A DNA stretch of 64,000 bases from Brevundimonas sp. UBA6550. GTDB taxonomy: Bacteria > Pseudomonadota > Alphaproteobacteria > Caulobacterales > Caulobacteraceae. Every line of letters begins with the position of its first letter. The stretch's first letter is position 1. Below, piece after piece: positions 49,259-63,094 of the stretch. The DNA is taken from contig NZ_DJKE01000006.1 of NCBI RefSeq assembly GCF_002434505.1, positions 62,001-126,000 of the forward strand. The letters are read 5' to 3'. Position numbers and translations under genes: made by a program. The notes under the pieces are model-generated. The model searched no databases. It was not told where the DNA came from and saw nothing but the letters and a program-made list of their open reading frames with translations.

Positions 49259-49613
49259 ACTTGGCGTTGAAGGTAGCGCCCATGCAGACGGGCACTTTGA
49301 AGGACACGCGGTGTGTCAACTGCGACGAACTGCTGCTTTTGGCGGCCTCGCTAGAACCGCCCGAACCGTCGAATTTCACAATAGACGCTACCGTTAGACC
49401 TCCTCCTAAGCGACCATCCTTAGACGAAGTGAGCTCTCCCCCGTCGGAGACGACGAGCGAAACGTCGAAATCGATGTAGGTGATCTCTGTAGTTAGTTGC
49501 CCATTGATGCGGCCGGGGGCGATTGCGAGAACCTCCCATGATCGTTCCTTGGCTGCACGGACCCCTCTAGCGATTTCGCTTAGGGTTTCATCGATCAGAT
49601 CGCCTAATTTCAT
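49257..49613 (-). CDS. Trypco2-like small protein
   Basis: A 118-residue protein. An N-terminal helix (MKLGDLIDETLSEIARGVRA) is followed by alternating strands (ITYIDFDVSLVVSD, then GGGLTVASIVKF), a Ser-rich linker and a final THRVSFKVPV strand. This order resembles trypsin-co-occurring domain 2 (Trypco2) proteins, linked to predicted bacterial conflict systems, but no protease or effector neighbour is present. Base composition is plainly lower in GC than acnA or the aldehyde dehydrogenase. It lies between two near-identical hairpins, as if inserted. Family call is tentative. Confidence 0.55.
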   Translation of the reverse strand: MKLGDLIDETLSEIARGVRAAKERSWEVLAIAPGRINGQLTTEITYIDFDVSLVVSDGGELTSSKDGRLGGGLTVASIVKFDGSGGSSEAAKSSSSSQLTHRVSFKVPVCMGATFNAK

Positions 49614-49674
49614 TGTTTCTCTCTCCCACTTGACGGGCTACCGCCGCATGCGGCCGCCAATCGTGCAAGGCAAA

Positions 49675-49696
49675 AGAGCCGGCGGAGCTATCCGCC
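49675..49696 (-). terminator. Terminator hairpin of the aldehyde dehydrogenase gene
   Basis: GCCGGCGGA and TCCGCCGGC pair around GCTA (one base differs in the loop from the acnA hairpin). On the minus strand it is followed by TCTTTTG. It stands 31 bases past the aldehyde dehydrogenase stop. Confidence 0.8.
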
Positions 49697-49727
49697 GGCC
49701 CATTAGCTTTGCCGACAAGCGGCAGGA

Positions 49728-51101
49728 TCAGTCGGCGCTGACGACCACCAGTTTGCGGTTCAGAAACTCCTTGATGCCGACGTCGCCCAGCTCGCGGCCG
49801 AAGCCCGAGCGTTTGACGCCGCCGAACGGCAGTTCGGGCATGGAGGTCGTGGTGGTGTTGATGAAGACCATGCCGGTCTCGATCCGCGACGCCAGCTTGC
49901 GGGCGCGAGCCGTGTCGCCGGCGAAGATGGAGCCGCCTAGACCGAAGTGGGAATCGTTGGCCAGGTCCACCACCGCATCGTCGTCCTCGACCACGAAGAC
50001 CTGGGCCACGGGGCCGAAGAACTCCTGGTAGAAGGCCGGGTTGTCGCGGGCCACGTCGGTCAGGACGGTGGGCTCGTAGAAGAAGCCGGTCCGGTCGGCG
50101 GGCTTGCCGCCGGTCGCGACCTTGGCGCCGTTCCTGACCGCCGCCTCGACCTGTTCGGTCAGGGTCTTCAGCGCATCCTCGGACGACAGCGGACCCAGGA
50201 CCGTGGCCTCGTCCAGCGGATCGCCCATGACGGCGCCCTTCATGCCCTCGACGAAGCCGGTGGTGAAGGCGTCGGCGACCGACTTCTGGACGATGAACCG
50301 CTTGGAGCCGGTGCAGACCTGGCCCGCGTTGGACAGCCGCCCCTCGACGCCCGCCGCGACGGCCTTTTCGATGTCGGCGTCGTCCAGCACCACGAAGACG
50401 TCGCTGCCGCCCAGCTCCAGCGTGGACTTCTTCAGCATCTCCGACGCGCGGGCCGAGACCTTGGAGCCGGCGCCTTCCGATCCGGTCAGGGCCACGCCCT
50501 GGATCCGGTCGTCGCCAATCAGCTCGGCGACCTTGTCCGAGGAGATGTAGAGGTTGGCGACGAAGCCCTGGGGCGCGCCGGCCTCGCGCACCAGTTCGGC
50601 GAAACGGGCGGCGCAGCGGGGCACGATGCCCGCGTGCTTGTAGAGGACCGGATTGCCGACCGCGATGGCGGGGGCGACGACGCGGATCAGCTGATAGATG
50701 GGGAAGTTCCACGGCTCGACGGCCAGCAGGACGCCGACGGGATGGAACTCGACCCACGCCTCGCCCAGCTCGCTGTCGATCTTCTGGGGCTTGAGGAAGT
50801 CGGCGGCCTTTTCGGCATAGTAGGCGGCGATGCCGGCGCACAGGTCGATCTCGCCCTGACCCTGGGCCAGGGGCTTGCCCATCTCCTCGGCGATGGTGCG
50901 GGCCAGGCTGTCGCGGTTGTCGGTCAGCAGTTTCGACAGGGCCTGAAGCACGGCCAGACGCGGCTGGATGTCGCCCTGCGACCAGTCGGAACGGAAGACC
51001 GCGTGGGCCTGGGCCAGGGCGGCCTCGACGGCCTCTTCGGTGTGTTCGGGGTATTCCTGCAGCGTCTGTTCGGTGAAGGGATTGAGGGTGCGGTAGGCCA
51101 T
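49728..51101 (-). CDS. NAD(P)-dependent aldehyde dehydrogenase (succinate-semialdehyde type)
   Basis: A 457-residue ALDH. It has VEPWNFPIYQLIR, the cofactor segment ALTGSEGAGSKV, the general-base Glu in TLELGGSDVFVV, and the nucleophile Cys in NAGQVCTGSKRF. The C-terminal PFGGVKRSGFGRELG is typical. Its short form and sequence fit the GabD/Sad-like succinate-semialdehyde dehydrogenase group, but substrates vary. ATG 51101 begins MAYRTLNPFTEQ. Its stop lies near a T-tailed hairpin shared in sequence with acnA. Confidence 0.9.
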   Translation of the reverse strand: MAYRTLNPFTEQTLQEYPEHTEEAVEAALAQAHAVFRSDWSQGDIQPRLAVLQALSKLLTDNRDSLARTIAEEMGKPLAQGQGEIDLCAGIAAYYAEKAADFLKPQKIDSELGEAWVEFHPVGVLLAVEPWNFPIYQLIRVVAPAIAVGNPVLYKHAGIVPRCAARFAELVREAGAPQGFVANLYISSDKVAELIGDDRIQGVALTGSEGAGSKVSARASEMLKKSTLELGGSDVFVVLDDADIEKAVAAGVEGRLSNAGQVCTGSKRFIVQKSVADAFTTGFVEGMKGAVMGDPLDEATVLGPLSSEDALKTLTEQVEAAVRNGAKVATGGKPADRTGFFYEPTVLTDVARDNPAFYQEFFGPVAQVFVVEDDDAVVDLANDSHFGLGGSIFAGDTARARKLASRIETGMVFINTTTTSMPELPFGGVKRSGFGRELGDVGIKEFLNRKLVVVSAD

Positions 51102-51196
51102 GGGGCGTCCTGAAGCTTCGGTCGGACGCCCGGGGCGGCGTCGATCCGTTGTCGGGAAGCCAACGCCTGCTGGACGGGGCGGTTGCCCCGCCGACC

Positions 51197-51448
51197 TCAG
51201 TCCGCGTCGCTGAACGGCGGCGGCAGCTGGCCGGACTTGAAGAGGATGGTGGGCTCCTCGTCATAGTCGCCCATCTCGGTGTCGGCCGAGACGGCGAAGG
51301 CGACGACGCCCAGACGCAAGGGCGCCAGGCGCTCGGCCTTGCGGCGCGCTTCCTCCGCATCCTTGCAGCCGACCTGGGGCTCGGCGCGAAGGGCCTTGCC
51401 ACGGCCCTGAACGTAGGTCTGGACGATATAGACGGTTTCGGTTGCCAT
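51197..51448 (-). CDS. Small conserved hypothetical protein
   Basis: An 83-residue soluble protein. It begins MATETVYIVQTYVQGRGKAL and contains CKDAEEARRKAERLA, ending with a hydrophobic VVAFAVSADTEMGDYDEEP stretch. No named family is recognised, but the alternating strand-helix-strand layout is coherent and it fills the space between oxyR and the aldehyde dehydrogenase on the same strand. Confidence 0.65.
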   Translation of the reverse strand: MATETVYIVQTYVQGRGKALRAEPQVGCKDAEEARRKAERLAPLRLGVVAFAVSADTEMGDYDEEPTILFKSGQLPPPFSDAD

Positions 51449-51487
51449 GCCCTCCCAAGCGGCCTGTTCGGCGCCCAGGTCAACCGA

Positions 51488-52387
51488 TCAATCCAGCGTC
51501 AGGGCCTCGGCCAGCAGCCGGGCCTCAGCGGCGCGGCTGGAGCCGGCGCGCCAGGCGACCACGATCTCGCGGTGGGGCGGGGCGCCGTCGGCCTGGTTCT
51601 CGAAGGCGCGAATGGCGACGGACGGGTTGTCGGCCAGACCCGCCTGCACCGCCATCCTGGGCAGGAACGAGACGCCGAGCCCCGAGCCGACCATCTGGAC
51701 CAGGGTGTGCAGGCTGGTGGCGGCGAAGACGTCGTCGCCGCGCGGGGCCTCGATGTCCAGCGCCGCCAGCGCATGGTCGCGCAGGCAATGGCCGTCCTCC
51801 AGCAGGATCAGGTCCTCGGCCCGCAACGCGCCGGGGCGGATGGGACCGGGCGCGGCCAGGGCGTGGTCGTGGGGGGCGGCAGCCATGATCTCGTCGTCGC
51901 CGATGCGGGCGTGGGCGATGCCGGGCGCGTCATAGGGCAGGGCGATGACGGCGGCGTCGATCTGGCCCGCCTTCAGGGCGGCGATCAGGCGGGGCGTCAG
52001 ATCCTCGCGGATGAACAGCTTCAGGCTGGGATAGGCGGCCTTCACTGACGGCAGTTTGGCGGGCAGCAGGAAGGGGGCGACGGTCGGGATGACGCCCAGG
52101 CGGAAGCGGCCGGACAGCAGGCGGCCGGCGTTCTTGGCCGCCTCGACCAGATCCTCGGTGCGGGCCAGCACGTCCTCGGCCCGGCGCACGGCCTCGGCGC
52201 CCACGGCGGTCATGATGACGGCGCCGCGCGCCCGTTCGACCACCGGCGCGCCCAGGATGCGCTCCAGCTCCTGCACCCCGGCGCTGAGGGCGGGCTGGCT
52301 GACGTGGGCGGCCTCGGCGGCGCGCGAGAAACTTCCGTGTTCGGCCAGAAGCTTGAGATACTGAAGCTGTCGCAAGGTGGGGAGCAT
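51488..52387 (-). CDS. oxyR: OxyR-type LysR transcriptional regulator
   Basis: A 299-residue LysR regulator. HTH: LKLLAEHGSFSRAAEAAHVSQPALSAG (residues 11-37). The effector domain carries the OxyR peroxide motif LEDGHCLRDHALAAL with Cys201. The resolving Cys that follows nine residues later in E. coli OxyR (Cys208) is Leu210 here. Divergent from katG with a control region of 146 bases between them, the classical OxyR layout. It should sense peroxide and control katG; the sensing chemistry may differ. Confidence 0.92.
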   Translation of the reverse strand: MLPTLRQLQYLKLLAEHGSFSRAAEAAHVSQPALSAGVQELERILGAPVVERARGAVIMTAVGAEAVRRAEDVLARTEDLVEAAKNAGRLLSGRFRLGVIPTVAPFLLPAKLPSVKAAYPSLKLFIREDLTPRLIAALKAGQIDAAVIALPYDAPGIAHARIGDDEIMAAAPHDHALAAPGPIRPGALRAEDLILLEDGHCLRDHALAALDIEAPRGDDVFAATSLHTLVQMVGSGLGVSFLPRMAVQAGLADNPSVAIRAFENQADGAPPHREIVVAWRAGSSRAAEARLLAEALTLD

Positions 52388-52396
52388 GGGTGCGAC

Positions 52397-52433
52397 ATAG
52401 GGTCAGTCTATGCGGAAATCAAAGATAATCGAT
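52397..52433. promoter_or_regulatory. Probable OxyR binding site
   Basis: ATAG-N7-CTAT occurs at 52397-52411, exactly one half of the 37-base OxyR operator. At the expected spacing (from 52419) the second half is degenerate (TCAA-N7-CGAT). It abuts the oxyR start and lies about 100 bases from the katG start, fitting autoregulation plus katG activation. An ATCAAA/TTTGAT inverted repeat overlaps (52418-52438). Confidence 0.55.
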
Positions 52434-52437
52434 TTGA

Positions 52438-54804
<2,367 letters not shown>

Positions 54805-54824
54805 GCGAGATCCGCTTCCCATCG

Positions 54825-54934
54825 TCATTCCGGGGCTGAGCGGAAGCGAGGAACCCGGAATCCAGGGCGGCGGCCTATATGGCTGGCGCTGATCCCCTGG
54901 GTTCCAGGTTCGTCCTGCGGACGCCCCGGAATGA
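54825..54934. repeat. Dispersed palindromic repeat, family B, copy 2
   Basis: Outer arms TCATTCCGGGG and CCCCGGAATGA with inner GAACCCGGA and its near complement, as in the copy at 21351. The shared right half reads GTTCGTCCTGCGGACGCCCC. It fills the gap between katG and the convergent cyclotransferase gene. Confidence 0.75.
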
Positions 54935-54942
54935 CGAAAAGA

Positions 54943-55719
54943 CTATTTCAGCCTGATCTCGAACAACTGCGGCCAGCGTTTGCCGGTGACGAACAGGCGT
55001 TTGCCGGCGGCGTCCCAGGCGATGCCGTTGGCGACGTCATCGTTGGGGTCCAGGCCGGCGTCCTTGGGGACCAGGGCGGCGAGGTCGATGAAGGCCTTGA
55101 CCACGCCGGTCTCGGGATCGATGCGGGCGATGCGGCTGTCCTGCCAGATGTTGGCGAAGACCTCGCCGTCGATCCATTCCAGCTCGTTGATCTGGTCCAG
55201 CGGCCGGCCGTCGGCGGTGACGGAGACGCGGCCGGTCTCGGCCAGGGTCTCGGGATCGAGGAAGCGCAGCTGGTCGGTGCCGTCGCTCATGATCAGCCGC
55301 CGTCCGTCGGTGGTCAGGGCCCAGCCCTCGCCCGGATAGGAGAAGCCGCCCAGCGGCGAGAAGTCGTCCAACGTCCAGATGAAGCCGATGTGGTTGCGCC
55401 AGGTCAGGCTGTAGAGCTTGCCGTTCAGCGTGGTCATGCCTTCGCCGAAATAGATGGTCGGCAGGTCGCGCTGGCGCTGCACCGCACCCGTTTCCAGGTC
55501 CACCTTGCGGATGAAGGATGGATACAGGCCGGTGCTCTCGTAAAGAGCGCCGTCGTGGAAAAAGAGGCCCTCGGTGAAGGCCGTGCGGTCGTGCGGATAG
55601 GCGCGCACGACCTCGTAGGGCTGGACCGGAACCTCGGCGGCGGCGGGACCGGACAGACCGCCCGCCGCCAGCAGCAGGCCGGCGAAAAGACCGGCGAGGC
55701 GGGACGACGGACGGATCAT
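54943..55719 (-). CDS. Glutaminyl-peptide cyclotransferase (plant type)
   Basis: A 258-residue exported enzyme of the plant-type glutamine cyclotransferase family, a five-bladed beta-propeller that forms N-terminal pyroglutamate. A signal peptide (1 to about 28) is followed by YPHDRTAFTEGLFFHDGALYESTGLYP and ELEWIDGEVFANIWQ, both characteristic, and DVANGIAWDAAGKRLFVTGKRWPQLFEI at the end. ATG 55719 begins the signal peptide; the much longer frame to 56286 runs antisense through terC. It lies six bases after terC. Confidence 0.9.
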   Translation of the reverse strand: MIRPSSRLAGLFAGLLLAAGGLSGPAAAEVPVQPYEVVRAYPHDRTAFTEGLFFHDGALYESTGLYPSFIRKVDLETGAVQRQRDLPTIYFGEGMTTLNGKLYSLTWRNHIGFIWTLDDFSPLGGFSYPGEGWALTTDGRRLIMSDGTDQLRFLDPETLAETGRVSVTADGRPLDQINELEWIDGEVFANIWQDSRIARIDPETGVVKAFIDLAALVPKDAGLDPNDDVANGIAWDAAGKRLFVTGKRWPQLFEIRLK

Positions 55720-55724
55720 GATCC

Positions 55725-56552
55725 TCAGCCCTGCTCGGCGGCGGCTTCGGCCTCGGCCTTCTGGGCGCGGGCCTCGGCGGCGTTCGCCTCGCTGCGGGCC
55801 AGTTCGGCCTTTTCCTTCTTGGACGCGGACCGGCGACCCAGCATGTTCAACGCCTCCACCCCGGCCGAGAAGGCCATGGCCGCATAGATGTAGCCCTTGG
55901 GCACATGATAGCCGAAGCCGTCGGCGATCAAGACCATGCCGATCATCAGAAGGAAGCCCAGCGCCAGCATGACCACGCTGGGGTTCTTGTTGATGAAGTT
56001 GGCCAGGGGATCGGCGGCCAGCAGCATCACCGTCACGGCCACCAGGACGGCGATCACCATGATCGGCAGATGTTCGGTCATGCCCACGGCGGTCAGGATC
56101 GAGTCGATCGAGAAGACGATGTCCAGAAGGATGATCTGGAAGATCGCGGCGCCCGCGTTGGTGATCATGACGTCCTTCTTGTCCAGGACGGCTTCGCTGG
56201 GCGTGGGGTCCACCGTGTGGTGGATTTCCTTGGTCGCCTTCCACACCAGGAACAGGCCGCCCGCGATCAGGATCAGGTCCTTCCACGAGAATTCGTTGCC
56301 CATGACGGTGAAGACCGGCTGAACCAGGCCCACCAGCCAGGCGATGATCGACAGCAGGGCCAGACGCATGACCAGGGCCAGGCCGATGCCGATGCGCCGC
56401 ACCTTGGAGCGCTGATGCTCGGGCAGTTTGTTGGACAGGATGGAGATGAAGATCAGGTTGTCGATCCCGAGCACCACCTCCATCACGATGAGGGTCACCA
56501 ATGCGGCCCAGGCGGCCGGATCGGAGAGAAGCGGGGTTATGCTGTCGAGCAT
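55725..56552 (-). CDS. TerC family integral membrane protein
   Basis: A 275-residue protein with seven predicted helices and conserved acidic membrane residues ([33 protein letters not shown]), the TerC signature tied to metal (Mn2+/Ca2+) transport or tellurite resistance. An Ala/Glu/Lys-rich C-terminal tail (from about 235) is probably a cytoplasmic coiled coil. ATG 56552 is preferred over an upstream Met at 56573. Followed closely by the cyclotransferase. Confidence 0.92.
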   Translation of the reverse strand: MLDSITPLLSDPAAWAALVTLIVMEVVLGIDNLIFISILSNKLPEHQRSKVRRIGIGLALVMRLALLSIIAWLVGLVQPVFTVMGNEFSWKDLILIAGGLFLVWKATKEIHHTVDPTPSEAVLDKKDVMITNAGAAIFQIILLDIVFSIDSILTAVGMTEHLPIMVIAVLVAVTVMLLAADPLANFINKNPSVVMLALGFLLMIGMVLIADGFGYHVPKGYIYAAMAFSAGVEALNMLGRRSASKKEKAELARSEANAAEARAQKAEAEAAAEQG

Positions 56553-56931
56553 CGGGGTTCCTGAAGGGGACAAAAGCTTGAGCGGAAAGCGCTAGGGCCG
56601 ACGCCGGTTCCGATCAAGCGGACGGGTGCGGCGTCATGGTCGCACCCCCGGGGGTCGGGGCATAGTCTCCTCCCTGCGGAGCGGAGGTGGCTCGAAGCGC
56701 AGCGGAGAGACGGAGGGGCTTTCGCCGCATCGCAGGCCCCCTGCGGCATCGACGCGCCTTCACGGAATGTTGCGACTGGCGAAACCCCGTGCTATCAGGC
56801 GCCCGGCTTGAAGGGGGCGTGTTCACGGATACGGCCTCTGTCGTGCTTTCCCTAAGCATTTCAAGCTTTTGACCGTTGTGAACCTTCGCATTCGGTCGCG
56901 ACCCTGACACAACGACCTCGGACCCTAATCA
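56553..56931. other. Promoter region of terC and the ATP synthase operon
   Basis: This 379-base gap separates the divergent terC and atpH genes. A partial family-A repeat (about 56665-56720; CTCCCTGCGGAGCGGAGG) lies in the middle. The last 100 bases before atpH should hold the operon promoter, but I could not place -35/-10 boxes with confidence. No gene is visible. Confidence 0.55.
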
Positions 56932-57486
56932 GTGGCTGATGATTTCAGAACGACGGAAGTCGGCGATCGCTATGCACAGGCGCTGTTTGACCTGGCGCTG
57001 GAAACCGGCCGCCTGGACGCCGTTCGGGCCGATGTCGTCTCGCTGAAGACCGCCTGGACCGAGAGCGCCGACCTGCGCCGCCTGGCGACGTCGCCCGTCA
57101 TTTCGACCGCCGATCAGGCCAAGGGTCTGGTCGCCGTGGCGACCCAGGCGAAGTTCGAGAAGAACACCATCAACTTCCTGGGTCTGCTGGCCCAGAACGG
57201 CCGCGCCAGGGACCTGGGCGCCGTGGTCGCCGGTTTCGAGCGCCTTTACGCCAAACACGCCGGGATCGTCGCCGCCGAGGTGGTGTCGGCCCAGCCGCTG
57301 GACGCCAAGCAACTGGCCGCCATCAAGACCGCCCTGAACGCCAGCCTGGGCAAGGCGCCGGAGCTGACCACGCGGGTCGACCCGTCGATCCTGGGCGGCC
57401 TGAAGGTCAAGGTGGGGTCCAAGCTGTTCGACGCCTCGCTGAAGACCAAGCTCGACCAGATGAAGTTCGCCCTCAAGCGCGCCTGA
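56932..57486 (+). CDS. atpH: F1 ATP synthase subunit delta
   Basis: The 184-residue delta subunit (OSCP-like) links the top of F1 to the b-subunit stalk. It begins VGDRYAQALFDLALETGRLD, with the family's first helices, and ends with ILGGLKVKVGSKLFDASLKTKL, a diagnostic C-terminal stretch. GTG 56932 is the start. First gene of atpHAGD-C; the Fo genes are elsewhere, as usual in Alphaproteobacteria. Confidence 0.95.
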   Translation: MADDFRTTEVGDRYAQALFDLALETGRLDAVRADVVSLKTAWTESADLRRLATSPVISTADQAKGLVAVATQAKFEKNTINFLGLLAQNGRARDLGAVVAGFERLYAKHAGIVAAEVVSAQPLDAKQLAAIKTALNASLGKAPELTTRVDPSILGGLKVKVGSKLFDASLKTKLDQMKFALKRA

Positions 57487-57495
57487 GCGCTCTGA

Positions 57496-59091
<1,596 letters not shown>

Positions 59092-59124
59092 GTTCGACCG
59101 GATAAGCTGAGAGAGTAGCGCCGG

Positions 59125-61576
<2,452 letters not shown>

Positions 61577-61578
61577 TC

Positions 61579-62097
61579 ATGAGCAAGGCTCTCGTCAGCC
61601 TCGTTCTTCTCGCCCTGGCGACGCCAGTGTCGGCGCAAGCCCAGGTCGGTGGAGATTTCGAGGCGATGGCGGGAGCCTGCGAGGCATTCGTGGCGGAAGG
61701 TCGTTTTCCGCCCGCGTCGGATGAGGCAAGCTTCTTCCATGGGAAGGGCTACAAGTCAGCCGCGTCGACGGTTCAAACCAACGAAGTGTCACGAACCTAT
61801 ACCTTGTCCGGCACGCCGATTGACCCGGTTCGGATCATGGTGGTTCGAGCCTCGCAGCCGGGCAGCGAGAGCTGTTCGGTACTCGACCTGAATGGGCCTG
61901 AGGCCGGTGATGGTTACATCACGAAAGCCAGGACCACACAGGCTTGGACCTTCGATAGCGATTCAAACGACGTGAACGGCAAGGGTGTTCTTTTCACCAA
62001 GAGCGTCGCCCAAAGCGTGATTTACATGGCGATATGGGGGACGGGCGGGACTTATCCTATTTCCGTCGCCACCTATCAAATCGGAACATCAGACTGA
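61579..62097 (+). CDS. Exported protein of unknown function within the atp operon
   Basis: A 172-residue protein with a signal peptide (1 to about 19, ending VSAQ). The mature part has two cysteines, Cys34 (AGACEAFV) and Cys99 (SESCSVLDL), which could form a disulfide. No family recognised. Its ATG lies two bases after the atpD stop and its TGA shares an A with the atpC ATG (TGATG), so it is co-translated with F1 genes. Base composition appears lower in GC than atpD. F1 subunits are cytoplasmic while this product should be periplasmic, so its role in the enzyme is doubtful. Confidence 0.75.
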   Translation: MSKALVSLVLLALATPVSAQAQVGGDFEAMAGACEAFVAEGRFPPASDEASFFHGKGYKSAASTVQTNEVSRTYTLSGTPIDPVRIMVVRASQPGSESCSVLDLNGPEAGDGYITKARTTQAWTFDSDSNDVNGKGVLFTKSVAQSVIYMAIWGTGGTYPISVATYQIGTSD

Positions 62098-62366
62098 TGG
62101 CTGGCAAACTGAACTTCTCCCTCGTCTCGCCGGAACGCGAGGTCTTTTCGGGTCTCGTGGACCAGGTCGATGCACCGGGCGTGGAGGGCGACTTCGGCGT
62201 GCTGCCGGACCACGCCCCCTTCATGACCGCCCTGCGCGAAGGCCTGGTCACCGTCTATAACGGCGGGGCCAAGACCCAATACGACGTCCACGGCGGCTTC
62301 GCCGACGTCAACGGCGAAGGCCTGACCATCCTGGCCGAACAGGCGACCGAGGTCGTCGGGGGCTGA
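62097..62366 (+). CDS. atpC: F1 ATP synthase subunit epsilon (short form)
   Basis: An 89-residue epsilon subunit: LNFSLVSPEREVFSGLVDQV, then the GDFGVLPDHAPFMTAL signature of the N-terminal beta-sandwich. The C-terminal helical hairpin of the 130-residue forms, which inhibits ATP hydrolysis, is absent. ATG 62097 overlaps the previous stop. A terminator follows, ending the operon. Confidence 0.94.
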   Translation: MAGKLNFSLVSPEREVFSGLVDQVDAPGVEGDFGVLPDHAPFMTALREGLVTVYNGGAKTQYDVHGGFADVNGEGLTILAEQATEVVGG

Positions 62367-62389
62367 GCCTTTCGACGGTCGAACGATTT

Positions 62390-62421
62390 GAGGCCCCGTG
62401 CTCCGGCGCGGGGCCTCTTTT
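62390..62421 (+). terminator. Rho-independent terminator of the atp operon
   Basis: GAGGCCCCG (62390-62398) pairs with CGGGGCCTC (62409-62417), followed by TTTT. It lies 24 bases after the atpC stop. Confidence 0.9.
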
Positions 62422-62483
62422 CTTTGCGGCATTGACGGGAAGACGTATGCGCGCAACCTTGAGTCCGAGATCAGGGGGCGACA

Positions 62484-63062
62484 ATGCGGTCATCCAACAA
62501 GTCGACCGCCATCATCAGTGCGGCGACCATCCTTGTCGGGGGTTGCACGGCGTCGGCGACCCGGCCGACCCGACCCGAGCCTTGGAGCGCCTTGACCTCT
62601 CCCACGGCGGCCATGAGCATTGTCTTTTCGGATGTCTGCATGACGGCGGTGCGCGATGGCTCGTCGATCGAGGCGCTGGCGCTGGATCATTGGCTGCGGC
62701 CGGTCTCGCCGGCCTCGACCGGATCGCCCATGGCGACGGCGGCATGGCGGCTGGCTTCATACTCCAACGTCTTCGTCATGGCCTTGCCTGACGGCGGTTG
62801 TTCGGCGTCCGTCGAAGCAGGCGACCCTCAAGCGCTTCAGGACGCGGCGGCCGCCCTGACCACCCGCCACGGCGTCTTCATCAGGGGCCAGACCGTCGTC
62901 GGCGATGACAACCACCGCACCGCATGGTGCACCGGCGAGGCCCAGCGACCGCTTATCGCTGTTCTGGTCAAGCGAACCAATGGCCGTCGTGCGGCCTTTG
63001 TCGCCAATGTCTTTCGCGCCGAACGCGACAGGCCGGGGTTCTGCGCGCCTGCGCCCGGCTGA
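62484..63062 (+). CDS. Putative lipoprotein of unknown function
   Basis: A 192-residue protein with a type II signal (lipobox LVGGC, Cys21). It has further cysteines at 52 (FSDVCMTAV) and 106 (PDGGCSASVEAGDP), and near AWCTGEA. No family recognised. The Cys52/Cys106 layout resembles the exported protein inserted upstream of atpC. It lies outside the operon, past the terminator. ATG 62484 begins the lipoprotein signal. Confidence 0.7.
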   Translation: MRSSNKSTAIISAATILVGGCTASATRPTRPEPWSALTSPTAAMSIVFSDVCMTAVRDGSSIEALALDHWLRPVSPASTGSPMATAAWRLASYSNVFVMALPDGGCSASVEAGDPQALQDAAAALTTRHGVFIRGQTVVGDDNHRTAWCTGEAQRPLIAVLVKRTNGRRAAFVANVFRAERDRPGFCAPAPG

Positions 63063-63094
63063 CAGATCGGCGGCTGGCGGCTAAGACCGACATA

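Noticed and set aside
55725-56552. TerC as evidence of a tellurite-resistance operon
   Set aside because: No other ter genes nearby; TerC family members are common lone chromosomal genes.
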